The notes beneath the pieces were generated by a model. That model did not search any database. It worked only from the letters and a program-made list of their open reading frames with translations, and was not told where the DNA came from. Positions 35,767 through 46,249 of a DNA stretch of 64,000 nucleotides are shown in pieces. Within the stretch, counting starts at the first letter, position 1. Each line of letters starts with the position of its first letter. This DNA is from Streptomyces sp. QL37 (GTDB taxonomy: Bacteria > Actinomycetota > Actinomycetes > Streptomycetales > Streptomycetaceae), in NCBI RefSeq assembly GCF_002941025.1, contig NZ_PTJS01000001.1:6239141-6303140 (forward strand), read 5' to 3'. The translations under genes were made by a program, and so were the position numbers.

Positions 35767-37815
35767 GTGTCCAAACTGACCGACGTGCCCAAACGGATCC
35801 TGATCGGCCGGGCGCTGCGCAGCGACAAGCTGGGGGAGACGCTCCTCCCCAAGCGCATCGCGCTCCCCGTCTTCGCATCCGACCCGCTGTCCTCCGTTGC
35901 GTACGCACCCGGAGAAGTCCTCCTCGTGCTGTCCATCGCGGGCGTGTCGGCGTACCACTTCAGCCCGTGGATCGCGGTCGCGGTCGTGGTCCTGATGTTC
36001 ACCGTCGTCGCCTCGTACCGGCAGAACGTCCGCGCGTACCCGAGCGGGGGAGGCGACTACGAGGTCGCCAACACCAACCTCGGCCCCAAGGCCGGTCTGA
36101 CCGTCGCCAGCGCCCTCCTCGTGGACTACGTCCTCACCGTCGCCGTGTCGATCTCCTCGGGCGTGGAGAACCTGGGCTCCGCCATCCCCTTCGTCGTCGA
36201 GCACAAGACGTTCTGCGCCATAGGCGCCATCGTGCTGCTGACGCTGATGAACCTCCGGGGCGTCAAGGAGTCGGGCAAGCTCTTCGCCATCCCGACCTAC
36301 CTGTTCGTGGCCGGGGTCTTCGTGATGATCCTCTGGGGCGCCTTCCGGGGGCTGGCTCTCGGCGACACCATGCACGCGCCCACCTCGGACTACGAGATCA
36401 AGCCCGAGCACCAGGGGCTCGCCGGCTTCGCCCTCGTCTTCCTGCTCCTGCGCGCCTTCTCCTCCGGATGTGCGGCACTCACCGGCGTCGAGGCGATCAG
36501 CAACGGCGTCCCCGCCTTCCGCAAGCCGAAGAGCAAGAACGCCGCGACCACCCTCGCGGCGATGGGTCTGCTGGCCGTCACCATGTTCTGCGGCATCATC
36601 GGCCTGGCCATGGCCACCGACGTGAAGATGGCGGAGAACCCCGCGAAGGACCTGCTCCACAACGGTGTCGCGGTCGGTGCGGGCTTCACCCAGGACCCGG
36701 TCATCTCCCAGGTCGCCGCGGCGGTCTTCGGCGACGGGACGTTCTTCTTCGTCTTCCTCGCGGCGGCCACCGCCCTCGTGCTCTTCCTCGCCGCGAACAC
36801 CGCGTACAACGGCTTCCCGCTCCTCGGCTCGATCCTCGCCCAGGACCGCTATCTGCCCCGCCAGCTGCACACCCGCGGTGACCGGCTCGCCTTCTCCAAC
36901 GGCATCGTGCTGCTCGCCGGGGCCGCGATCCTGCTCGTCTGGATCTACGGGGCCGACTCGACCCGGCTGATCCAGCTCTACATCGTCGGCGTCTTCGTCT
37001 CCTTCACGCTCAGCCAGACCGGCATGGTGCGGCACTGGAACCGCCACCTGCGGACCGAGAAGGACCCGGCCGCGCGCCGCCACATGGTCCGCTCCCGGGC
37101 GATCAACACCTTCGGCGCGTTCTTCACCGGACTTGTCCTGGTCGTCGTCCTGGCCACCAAGTTCACCCACGGCGCCTGGGTCGCGCTGCTCGGCATGGTG
37201 ATCTTCTTCGGCACGATGACCGCGATCCGCAAGCACTACGACCGGGTCGCCGAGGAGATCGCCGCCTCCGACACCCCGTCCGACGACACCATGAGGCCCT
37301 CGCGGGTCCACTCGATCGTCCTGGTCTCCAAACTCCACCGGCCGACCCTGCGCGCCCTCGCGTACGCCAAGCTGGTGCGCTCGGACCACCTGGAGGCGCT
37401 GTCCATCAGCGTCGACCCGGACGAGACGAAGGCGCTCAGGAACGACTGGGAGCGGCGCGGCATCGACATCCCGCTGAAGATCCTCGACTCGCCCTACCGA
37501 GAGGTGACCCGGCCGGTCATCGACTACGTCAAGGGTCTGCGCAAGGACCGCCCCCGCGACGTGATCAGCGTCTACATCCCCGAGTACGTGGTCGGCCACT
37601 GGTACGAGCACCTGCTGCACAACCAGAGCGCGCTGCGGCTCAAGGGCAGGCTCCTCTTCACCCCCGGGGTGATGGTGACCTCGGTGCCCTACCAGCTGGA
37701 GTCCTCCGAGGCCGCGAAGGTGCGGGCCAGGAGGCGTGCGGACTGGATCGCACCCGGATCGGTACGCCGCGGTCCCGTGGAGCGGCGTCACAAGGATCCG
37801 AGCCAGAAGGGCTGA
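35767..37815 (+). CDS. APC-superfamily amino acid/potassium permease with cytoplasmic C-terminal domain
   Basis: A 682-residue permease. Twelve membrane helices lie within about 35-480 (SSVAYAPGEVLLVLSI, NLRGVKESGKLFAIPTYLF). A soluble C-terminal domain of about 200 residues follows (SIVLVSKLHRPTLRALAYAK). This layout is that of the large APC transporters annotated as amino acid permeases; some relatives (KimA) carry K+. The GTG at 35767 starts the conserved VSKLTDVPKRILIGRAL; a longer frame to 35680 lacks a ribosome binding site. Divergence from the trkA pair makes a K+ link attractive but unproven. Confidence 0.88.
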   Translation: MSKLTDVPKRILIGRALRSDKLGETLLPKRIALPVFASDPLSSVAYAPGEVLLVLSIAGVSAYHFSPWIAVAVVVLMFTVVASYRQNVRAYPSGGGDYEVANTNLGPKAGLTVASALLVDYVLTVAVSISSGVENLGSAIPFVVEHKTFCAIGAIVLLTLMNLRGVKESGKLFAIPTYLFVAGVFVMILWGAFRGLALGDTMHAPTSDYEIKPEHQGLAGFALVFLLLRAFSSGCAALTGVEAISNGVPAFRKPKSKNAATTLAAMGLLAVTMFCGIIGLAMATDVKMAENPAKDLLHNGVAVGAGFTQDPVISQVAAAVFGDGTFFFVFLAAATALVLFLAANTAYNGFPLLGSILAQDRYLPRQLHTRGDRLAFSNGIVLLAGAAILLVWIYGADSTRLIQLYIVGVFVSFTLSQTGMVRHWNRHLRTEKDPAARRHMVRSRAINTFGAFFTGLVLVVVLATKFTHGAWVALLGMVIFFGTMTAIRKHYDRVAEEIAASDTPSDDTMRPSRVHSIVLVSKLHRPTLRALAYAKLVRSDHLEALSISVDPDETKALRNDWERRGIDIPLKILDSPYREVTRPVIDYVKGLRKDRPRDVISVYIPEYVVGHWYEHLLHNQSALRLKGRLLFTPGVMVTSVPYQLESSEAAKVRARRRADWIAPGSVRRGPVERRHKDPSQKG

Positions 37816-37926
37816 CTCCACGCTCCGCCTGTGGTAAGCGGTCGGCTCCCGCCCACGTAGACTGGTGGGCTGTTGTCCGGCCGTTTTGCCGTTTTCCCTC
37901 TTCCTGACCTCTGGAGCCACCCCCTC

Positions 37927-39315
37927 ATGCAGAACGAATCGACGTCGTCGCAGGCCGGGGAGTCGCAGGCCGGGAAATCGCAGGCCGGGGAGTCGCAGGC
38001 CGGAGAGGATCTGATCGGTCGGGAGTACGAGGTCGAGGTCGGCCCCGTGGCCCACGGCGGCCACTGCATCGCCCGTACGTCCGAGGGCCAGGTACTCTTC
38101 GTGCGCCACACCCTCCCCGGCGAGAAGGTCGTCGCCCGCGTCACCGAGGGCGAGAGCGGCTCCCGCTTCCTGCGCGCCGACGCGGTCAGGGTCATCGAGG
38201 CCTCCAAGGACCGGGTCGAGGCCCCCTGCCCGTACGCCGGGCCCGGCAAGTGCGGCGGCTGCGACTGGCAGCACGCCAAGCCCGGCGCCCAGCGCCGCCT
38301 CAAGGGCGAAGTGATCGCCGAACAGCTCCAGCGCCTCGCGGGCCTCACGCCCGAGGAGGCCGGCTGGGACGGCACGGTCATGCCGGCCGAGGGCGACAAG
38401 CTCCCGCCGGGCGAGGTCCCCGCGTGGCGCACCCGCGTGCAGTACGCCGTCGACGCGGACGGCCTGGTCGGACTGCGCAAGCACCGTTCGCACGAGGTCC
38501 AGCCGATCGACCACTGCCTGATCGCCGCTCCCGGCGTATCCGAGCTCGGCATCGAGAAGCAGGACTGGCCGCAGATGGCCACGGTGGAGGCCATCTCCGC
38601 CACCGGCTCCCACGACCGTCAGGTCATCCTCACCCCCCGCGAGGGCGGCCGCCTCCCGCTCGTCGAACTCGACAAGCCCGTCTCCGTGCTCCGCGTGGAC
38701 GAGAAGGACGGCGGCGTCCACCGCGTCCACGGTCGCGCCTTCGTCCGCGAGCGCGCCGACGACCGTACCTACCGCGTCGGCTCGGGCGGCTTCTGGCAGG
38801 TGCACCCGCAGGCGGCCGACACCCTGGTCCGCGCGGTCATGCAGGGACTGCTGCCGCGCAAGAACGACATGGCGCTGGACCTCTACTGCGGAGTCGGCCT
38901 GTTCGCCGGCGCGATCGGCCAGCGCATCGGTGAGAAGGGCGCGGTGCTGGGCATCGAGTCCGGCAAGCGTGCGGTCGAGGACGCCAGGCACAACCTGAAG
39001 GACCTGGACCGGGTCCGCATCGAGCACGGCAAGGTCGACCAGGTACTGCCGCGCACGGGCATCACCGAGTGCGACCTGATCGTCCTGGACCCGCCGCGCG
39101 CGGGCGCGGGCAAGGCCACGGTCAAGCACCTGGCGTCGCTGGGTGCGCGCAAGATCGCGTACGTGGCCTGCGACCCGGCGGCGCTGGCGCGGGACATCGC
39201 GTACTTCCGGGACGGGGGGTACAGGGTGCGGACGCTGCGGGCGTTCGACCTGTTCCCGATGACGCACCACGTGGAGTGCGTCGCGATCCTGGAGCCGGTC
39301 GCGAAGAGCGCCTGA
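37927..39315 (+). CDS. TrmA/RumA-type class I SAM RNA methyltransferase
   Basis: A 462-residue 5-methyluridine methyltransferase family protein. It has a variable N-terminal tail with 5-residue repeats, a TRAM domain (about 33-90) and an iron-sulfur cysteine set CPYAGPGKCGGC. The SAM motif is LDLYCGVGLFAGAIG, with DLIVLDPPRAGAG and the catalytic cysteine in VACDPAALARD. It methylates uracil C5 in 23S rRNA or tRNA; the [4Fe-4S] motif favours the RlmD/RlmC-like group. The ATG at 37927 has GGAG about 10 bases upstream. Confidence 0.93.
   Translation: MQNESTSSQAGESQAGKSQAGESQAGEDLIGREYEVEVGPVAHGGHCIARTSEGQVLFVRHTLPGEKVVARVTEGESGSRFLRADAVRVIEASKDRVEAPCPYAGPGKCGGCDWQHAKPGAQRRLKGEVIAEQLQRLAGLTPEEAGWDGTVMPAEGDKLPPGEVPAWRTRVQYAVDADGLVGLRKHRSHEVQPIDHCLIAAPGVSELGIEKQDWPQMATVEAISATGSHDRQVILTPREGGRLPLVELDKPVSVLRVDEKDGGVHRVHGRAFVRERADDRTYRVGSGGFWQVHPQAADTLVRAVMQGLLPRKNDMALDLYCGVGLFAGAIGQRIGEKGAVLGIESGKRAVEDARHNLKDLDRVRIEHGKVDQVLPRTGITECDLIVLDPPRAGAGKATVKHLASLGARKIAYVACDPAALARDIAYFRDGGYRVRTLRAFDLFPMTHHVECVAILEPVAKSA
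37951..38010 (+). repeat. Four 15-bp tandem repeats inside the RNA methyltransferase gene
   Basis: Four units of CAGGCCGGGGAGTCG or close variants encode QAGES, QAGKS, QAGES, QAGED near the N-terminus. Being in frame, copy number can change by slippage without breaking the gene. Confidence 0.9.
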
Positions 39316-39460
39316 CCCGTTGCTCTGTATCTCCGCCGGCGGTTCGACCTGTGTACGGGCAGACAACGGGTCGAGCGGTCGGCGTAGCTGCGGAGGCGGC
39401 CTGACTCGCACGTCCTCTGTGCAGCACGAACGGCGACGGATCGGCGTCGGGGGGCGGCGA

Positions 39461-39510
39461 GCATGCTGACAGGGCCCGACCGGCACGCCGGTCGGGCCCT
39501 GTCAGCATGC
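39461..39510. terminator. Long hairpin terminator
   Basis: A near-perfect inverted repeat of about 23-24 bp arms (GCATGCTGACAGGGCCCGAC and onward, then its complement) lies between the RNA methyltransferase and the convergent small gene. It marks the right edge of the conserved core. Confidence 0.85.
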
Positions 39511-39535
39511 GGCGGATTCCCGCCGCAGTGGGTGC

Positions 39536-39895
39536 TCAGAGGGGGGAATAGCTGAAGTCGCCCACGGTCCATGAGCTGACGTCCTCGATCGCCACACGGT
39601 ACATTCCGCCCGTCTCCGGGATCCCCACCGTGCCCTGCAGGATCCGGGCGACATGGAAGTGCAGATGTGTAGGCGGCGCGTCCTCCTTCGCGGAGGTGTT
39701 GAAGATGGCGGAGAACTCGCTCAAGCGGGCGGAATCTGTGAGGACCTCCGAGACGCGCCGGCTCCACACTGCCTCGGGAGCCAGCCGGCCGGTGATGACA
39801 GTGCCACCGGCGACCACGGTCAGGGACATCTGGTTGCTCTGCCCGGACTCCACAAGGGCGGCGATGGCAACGAGCAACTCGTCAGGCTTCGACAT
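39536..39895 (-). CDS. Small protein, possibly GvpU-like
   Basis: A 119-residue soluble protein (120 codons with stop). The pattern near residues 22-33 (LTVVAGGTVITGRL) and the central THLHFHVARI segment recall the gas vesicle accessory family GvpU, but I am not certain. No other gas vesicle genes are in the window. The start is unclear: ATG 39895, ATG 39907 and GTG 39913 all lack a good ribosome binding site. The neighbours give no functional hint. Confidence 0.6.
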   Translation of the reverse strand: MSKPDELLVAIAALVESGQSNQMSLTVVAGGTVITGRLAPEAVWSRRVSEVLTDSARLSEFSAIFNTSAKEDAPPTHLHFHVARILQGTVGIPETGGMYRVAIEDVSSWTVGDFSYSPL

Positions 39896-40860
39896 GAGGC
39901 AGATCATATGCACCCGTCGTCCGGCTGCCTGAGCGGTGGTGCTGCCGGGCAGGACGGGCGCGCGGTCCTGCCGCCGGAGGCCCGGCAGGTGAACGCGGTG
40001 GCGCGGGCGTGGCCGTGGACCACCGGCCGCTCCGAAGCCCCCAGTGCCGTCGTCGGGCAGTGCATGCCGACGTCCGGGCCGTGATCGGCTGCCGAAAGCC
40101 TTCGAGGGGGGCTGGCCGCATCACGCGCGTCGGCAACGGCTGCCGGGGAGTGGCCGGTTGCGGGCCGGGCTTCGGGGCTGCTCGGGCCATTCAGAGGCCG
40201 GTCGAGGTGGATTACCTTATTTTCGAGCGCGTAGAAATCTATGCCCGCTGGAGTAGACATTGGGTGGTGGCGTGGCTATGGTTTCTCTCGTAGCCGAGAT
40301 CGAGCAAGGCCCGGCAGAGATGAACTGCCGGGAAGCACAGGTAGTTGCAGTGCGCAGGACGGTGCGGTGGTGGAGTTCCGAAGCCAGGGTTTTCGCATGA
40401 CGGCGACGGGACTGACGACCGGACCGGGTGGCCCGCGGTGATCAGGGGCCGCCGAGAGCAGTACCGCAGTGCCAGTACCCGAAAGTGCAGTGCGCAGGAC
40501 CAGCAGTGCGGTTGTGAGCAGTTCCTCGGTAAAGGCGTCGGCTGCGGGCGCGCGTACCGGGAGGTTCGGCAGTGGGGTTCCAAGCCAGAGCAGACGCAGG
40601 ACGGGCGACGGGGCTGGCTGCCGAAGGGTGGCGCTTGATCAGGTCACCGGCAGTACCGGAGAGAAGTGCCAGCAGTAGGTAAGTGATCGATACCAGAGGG
40701 AAGAACGGAGGAGCCCCGCGCCATCAGGATCGCCCGGGTGCAGTGAGTGGGCCCGGGTACCGCAGGACATCGACAGTGAGGTGGTCTCCGGTCAAGCAAC
40801 CGCGATCCCCGCGCCCCCGACAGCATTCGGGTCGGGTCCGCGGAAACAGAGGGCCGACGC

Positions 40861-40889
40861 GGTTTCAGGGTCGGCGGATGGTGTAGAAG
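40861..40889 (+). promoter_or_regulatory. Candidate promoter of the MerR gene
   Basis: GGTTTC (40861-40866), 17 bases, then TAGAAG (40884-40889). Read as GTTT-N15-GTGTAG it also resembles Streptomyces stress sigma (SigB-type) promoters. Transcription would start just at the hairpin below. Confidence 0.4.
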
Positions 40890-40896
40890 TTCCTTC

Positions 40897-40929
40897 GGGG
40901 CCCTGGTGCCGGTACGGCACCAGGGCCCC
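40897..40929 (+). promoter_or_regulatory. 14-bp perfect hairpin in the MerR gene leader
   Basis: GGGGCCCTGGTGCC - GGTAC - GGCACCAGGGCCCC, positioned between the candidate promoter and the ribosome binding site (AGAGAGG, 40944-40950). It is too close upstream of the gene to end a previous transcript usefully. An mRNA-stabilising, attenuating or temperature-sensitive leader is likely. Confidence 0.6.
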
Positions 40930-40955
40930 TCGACGTGTTCCGCAGAGAGGTGCAA

Positions 40956-41294
40956 ATGACAGCAGATGATTCGTTCGGCCGGCTCGATGACGACGACTAC
41001 CCCGCCTACACCATGGGCCGGGCCGCCGACATGCTCGGCACCACCCAGGGCTTCCTCCGCGCCATCGGCGAAGCCCGGCTGATCACCCCGCTCCGCTCCG
41101 CGGGCGGCCACCGACGCTACTCCCGCTACCAACTGCGCATCGCCGCCCGAGCCCGGGAACTCGTCGACCGGGGCACCCCCATCGAGGCCGCCTGCCGCAT
41201 CGTCATTCTTGAAGACCAGCTCGAAGAAGCGCAGCGCATCAACGCCGAACACCGCCGCGCCGCCGAATCGGCGAACCCGACGGCCGCAGCCTGA
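40956..41294 (+). CDS. MerR-family transcriptional regulator (small)
   Basis: A 112-residue DNA-binding protein. A MerR winged helix-turn-helix spans about 18-80 (YTMGRAADMLGTTQGFLRAI ... LITPLRSAGGHRRYSRYQL). A short coiled-coil helix follows (ILEDQLEEAQRINAEHRR) for dimerisation. It lacks a long effector domain, and no metal-binding cysteines are present. The ATG at 40956 is set by AGAGAGG five bases upstream. This type is common in Streptomyces next to variable regions. The target is unknown. Confidence 0.88.
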   Translation: MTADDSFGRLDDDDYPAYTMGRAADMLGTTQGFLRAIGEARLITPLRSAGGHRRYSRYQLRIAARARELVDRGTPIEAACRIVILEDQLEEAQRINAEHRRAAESANPTAAA

Positions 41295-41338
41295 AAATGA
41301 GCGTGGCCGTCAGCGTCGGCGGCACCGCACGCACGATC

Positions 41339-41436
41339 ATGGCAGCTCCCACCAGAGGAGTGGCCAGTAGCGCGGCGCCTACATCGTGACCCATGGCGTC
41401 GGTGACGGAGAGCTGGACCGTGTCCCGGCCGATCAC
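41339..41436 (-). pseudogene. Fragment of a SpoIIE/PP2C-type phosphatase
   Basis: About 32 residues on the minus strand (VQLSVTDAMGHDVGAALLAT and following) carry the highly conserved DAMGHD(V/M)GAALLAT motif of RsbU/SpoIIE phosphatases. Nothing recognisable lies before or after it, so only a scrap of the catalytic domain remains. It indicates deletion or recombination between the MerR and xylanase genes. Confidence 0.6.
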
Positions 41437-41805
41437 TTGATCGAACGTGTCACTTCACGTCGGGCGCCGCGAACAGGGACAGCTCCAGGGCCCGATGGCG
41501 TTCCCACGGCCGGCCATGGTCCCCGTCAGGCCCGCCTTCGGTCACGATGACTTCTCGCCGCAGGCCGCGACGCCTGTGCACGTCATAGGTGGAGCGAGCC
41601 CCTCCCGGCGCACGTTGACGGAAGCGGCAGTCGACATCGCACGTGAGCGACAGGTTGCGCCTGGCTCACACCGGGGGCGCGGATCGAGAGGGACGCCGCC
41701 ACCAGGGCGGCGCCCCGAGGCCATCAACGATGTCTTCCTGGCGAGGCGGGAGAAGCCGCAATGCCGGCCCTCATCGTCTCGCCCCTTCGTCGGTGGCCGG
41801 CCCCA
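41437..41805. other. Intergenic sequence without recognisable genes
   Basis: 369 bases downstream of the xylanase. Short frames on both strands have no family resemblance. It may hold more decayed material from the phosphatase region and the xylanase terminator, but no clear stem was identified. Confidence 0.4.
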
Positions 41806-43737
<1,932 letters not shown>

Positions 43738-44002
43738 TCACGATCGGCGGATCCCGTATGCCGCCACGGCTGGGTGACTCCCCTCGTTGCCGCGAGTCGG
43801 TGGCGCGGCGTCGAGGCATGGGAGGCTCGTTCGCGGGTCCATCGCTTCGGTGTGGACCCATTGGCGCTCAGGCCGCACCGCGGCGCCTCCACTCCGGCAC
43901 CGCGTGGGATGCGACTCGGCCGACGGGCGGTGTGACGCGTGGCGTTTCGTGAACGGGTCCCCTTGAATGTTTCGGATTGGGTGTCGACACATGCGGGAGG
44001 TA

Positions 44003-44030
44003 TTGACGTGGTTCACCGGCTCCCTATTAT
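44003..44030 (+). promoter_or_regulatory. Sigma-70-type promoter for the ricin-domain gene
   Basis: TTGACG (44003-44008), 16-base spacer, TATTAT (44025-44030): one of the best housekeeping-type promoters in the window. It points toward the truncated gene at 44315. Confidence 0.55.
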
Positions 44031-44164
44031 TGAACTCGATCGACACTTCGGCCTTTGTTCGATATCGCGAACGAGTTGAGTCGTTCCATTCGCACACCAG
44101 GGCAACCTGGGGTCGTACCACCGAACGCGTTGCCGCAAAGTGTCCTGGCCGATACATGTCATGA

Positions 44165-44719
<555 letters not shown>

Positions 44720-45044
44720 TCGACCCATGACCTGACCGCCGCGCGGCGCCACGGCATCATCGACGCGCTCACCGAGGCCGACGTGAAGTGCTGGGCGGAC
44801 AAGGCTTACCAGGGCGCCGGGCGCCCCGTCCGGGTGCCGTTCAGGGGCCGTCTGCTCAAAGGCTGGAAGCGGCGGCACAACAGCACCCACGCCAAGATCC
44901 GCTGTCTCGGCGAACAGGGCATGGCCACCCTGAAGGGCTGGCGCCTCCTGCGAAAGCTCCGCTGCAGCACCAACCCGATCACCGACATGGTGAAGGCCGT
45001 CGTCGTCCTTCACCACGCCTCAACCTGAGGTTAGAAAGGACTCT
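44720..45044 (+). mobile_element. IS5-family insertion sequence remnant 1 (transposase C-terminus and right end)
   Basis: A frame from 44720 to the TGA at 45026-45028 encodes about 102 residues of an IS5-group DDE transposase C-terminus. It includes THDLTAARRHGIIDAL, ADKAYQGAG, the HAKIR...GEQ(G)MATLK segment with the catalytic Glu, and the usual ending VVVLHHAST. The start and N-terminal half are missing. The right end AGGTTAGAAAGGACTC is shared with remnant 2. It is not mobile by itself. Confidence 0.85.
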
Positions 45045-45437
45045 ATGAGTTTTGACATCTTCGTGTGCCGGTTCGAGAACGGTGAGCCGGTGACGCTGGA
45101 CATGAGTGCCGCGCACGAGGTCCTTGGCCCCTATGCGGTGGTGCGGGACCCCGAGACGGACTTCCTGCTGGTGAGTACGGCGGAGGGGGAGGAGGCGAGT
45201 GTGTACTTCAACAACCCGACCGGCATCACGTTCAACCGCTTCGGAGGGGACGGGATCATGGACCTCTTGGCCGTCCTGCTGCGACGGCTGAGTGCCGTGC
45301 TCGTCGTCCCGGGCGGGCCGACCATGATCCAGCAGGACGAGGACCGCGAGCTTCTGCCCGCCTCCCTCAGGGACGAGTGGCCCGTCGTCGTGGCGCGTAC
45401 CGGCGCGGAGATCGACCGGGCGATCCGGGCTTCCTGA
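45045..45437 (+). CDS. Conserved small protein of unknown function
   Basis: A 130-residue soluble protein beginning MSFDIFVCRFENGEPV. Its layout resembles a widespread Streptomyces hypothetical family with a beta-rich core and a C-terminal ...EIDRAIRAS. No catalytic motif is seen. The gene starts right at the right end of IS remnant 1, and the IS end (AGAAAGGA) supplies its ribosome binding site. The insertion therefore either abuts the original start or has replaced its leader. Confidence 0.7.
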   Translation: MSFDIFVCRFENGEPVTLDMSAAHEVLGPYAVVRDPETDFLLVSTAEGEEASVYFNNPTGITFNRFGGDGIMDLLAVLLRRLSAVLVVPGGPTMIQQDEDRELLPASLRDEWPVVVARTGAEIDRAIRAS

Positions 45438-45533
45438 ACGAACGGGCGACAGGCCCGTCCCCGGCGCGTGTCACCGGGAACGGCCCCGTCGTCTCCGCGC
45501 GGGCGCGGCCGCCGACCAGTACGCATCTGCCAC

Positions 45534-45695
45534 CGCAGCCACGCCAAGATCCGATACATCGACGAGCAGGCCATGGCCACCTTCAAAAGCTGGCGCCTTC
45601 TGCGGAAACTCCGCTACAGCACCAACCGGATCACCGGCATCGTGAAGACCGTTCTCGTCCTTCACCACGCCTCAACCTCAGGTTGGAAAAGGCTC
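45534..45695 (+). mobile_element. IS5-family remnant 2
   Basis: About 47 residues of the same transposase C-terminus (SHAKIRYIDEQAMATFKSWR ... VLVLHHAST) are followed by AGGTTGGAAAAGGCTC, matching the right end of remnant 1 with a few changes. The stop codon has become TCA, so the frame runs on. It is a separate, older and shorter relic 650 bases downstream. Confidence 0.8.
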
Positions 45696-45904
45696 ATTGC
45701 CGTAGGGCTTCCCGATCCGCTGGGAAACGGCGCGGCCGGCGCCGTCGTGTTCTCTTCTGCGAAAACGGAGCACACCATTGCACCGGTAGTCCATTTCATG
45801 ATGATCTGGAGCTGACGCAGTTTCATTGGTTTCGCTTTCTTGTCGAAAGCGAAGGGTCCTGGATCTGCGTGACGATCGAATCGCTGAGAGAGAGGATTTC
45901 TGTC

Positions 45905-46102
45905 GTGAGCCTTAAGGTCTCTGTGGACACCGAGATATGCATCGGTGCCGGACAGTGCGCGCTTGCCGCTCCTGCGGTGTTCGACCAGCGGGTTGAGGAC
46001 GGCATCGTGGATCTTCTGGCCCCCGAACCGCCGGACGAGCAGAACGCAGCTGTGGAGGAGGCCGTACTGCTGTGTCCCTCAGGTGCGGTTTCCCTTTCCT
46101 GA
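45905..46102 (+). CDS. [3Fe-4S] ferredoxin
   Basis: A 65-residue ferredoxin. CIGAGQC and a later LLCPSGAV give the three-cysteine pattern C-x5-C...C-P of [3Fe-4S] ferredoxins that feed electrons to cytochrome P450s. The GTG at 45905 has GAGAGAGG about 9 bases upstream. No P450 lies beside it in the window; a partner may lie elsewhere or beyond the right edge in cluster D. It converges on argD and shares a hairpin terminator. Confidence 0.9.
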   Translation: MSLKVSVDTEICIGAGQCALAAPAVFDQRVEDGIVDLLAPEPPDEQNAAVEEAVLLCPSGAVSLS

Positions 46103-46152
46103 CAGCACTTTCCCCTGGAAGGGCCGGCGCCCTCCCAGGCGGACCGCGGGAC

Positions 46153-46218
46153 ACGATGAAGCGGGTCCCGGGCGGTGACAGCCGGAGTGCCGTCCCCGCT
46201 TGGGACCCGCTTCATCGT
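46153..46218. terminator. Bidirectional terminator between ferredoxin and argD
   Basis: Perfect 17-bp arms (ACGATGAAGCGGGTCCC and complement) with a 32-base loop, flanked by T residues on the right (CGTTTGTT). Confidence 0.7.
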
Positions 46219-46249
46219 TTGTTGCGTCAGAGTGCTCCCGGGCGCCGTC

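Larger units (their letters stand above)
39896..40955. other. Long non-coding stretch upstream of the MerR gene, with short direct repeats
   Basis: About 1.06 kb in which no frame looks coding. TGCAGTGCGCAGGAC occurs twice (40346-40360 and 40486-40500), followed each time by a similar GTGCGGT...GAG...GTTCC context, and GCAGTACCG recurs near 40458 and 40651. This looks like duplicated regulatory or decayed sequence. It ends with a promoter and hairpin just before the MerR gene. Confidence 0.5.

Noticed and set aside
35656..39486. A 1276-codon open frame on the minus strand across the permease and RNA methyltransferase genes
   Set aside because: It is antisense to two well-supported genes, has low-complexity Arg/Gly/Asp/His-rich composition and no family motif. 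It is an artefact of high third-position GC.
40009..40886. Short frames (66-114 codons) in the repeat-containing region before the MerR gene
   Set aside because: Codon bias is weak and both strands give equally poor products; no start has a good ribosome binding site.
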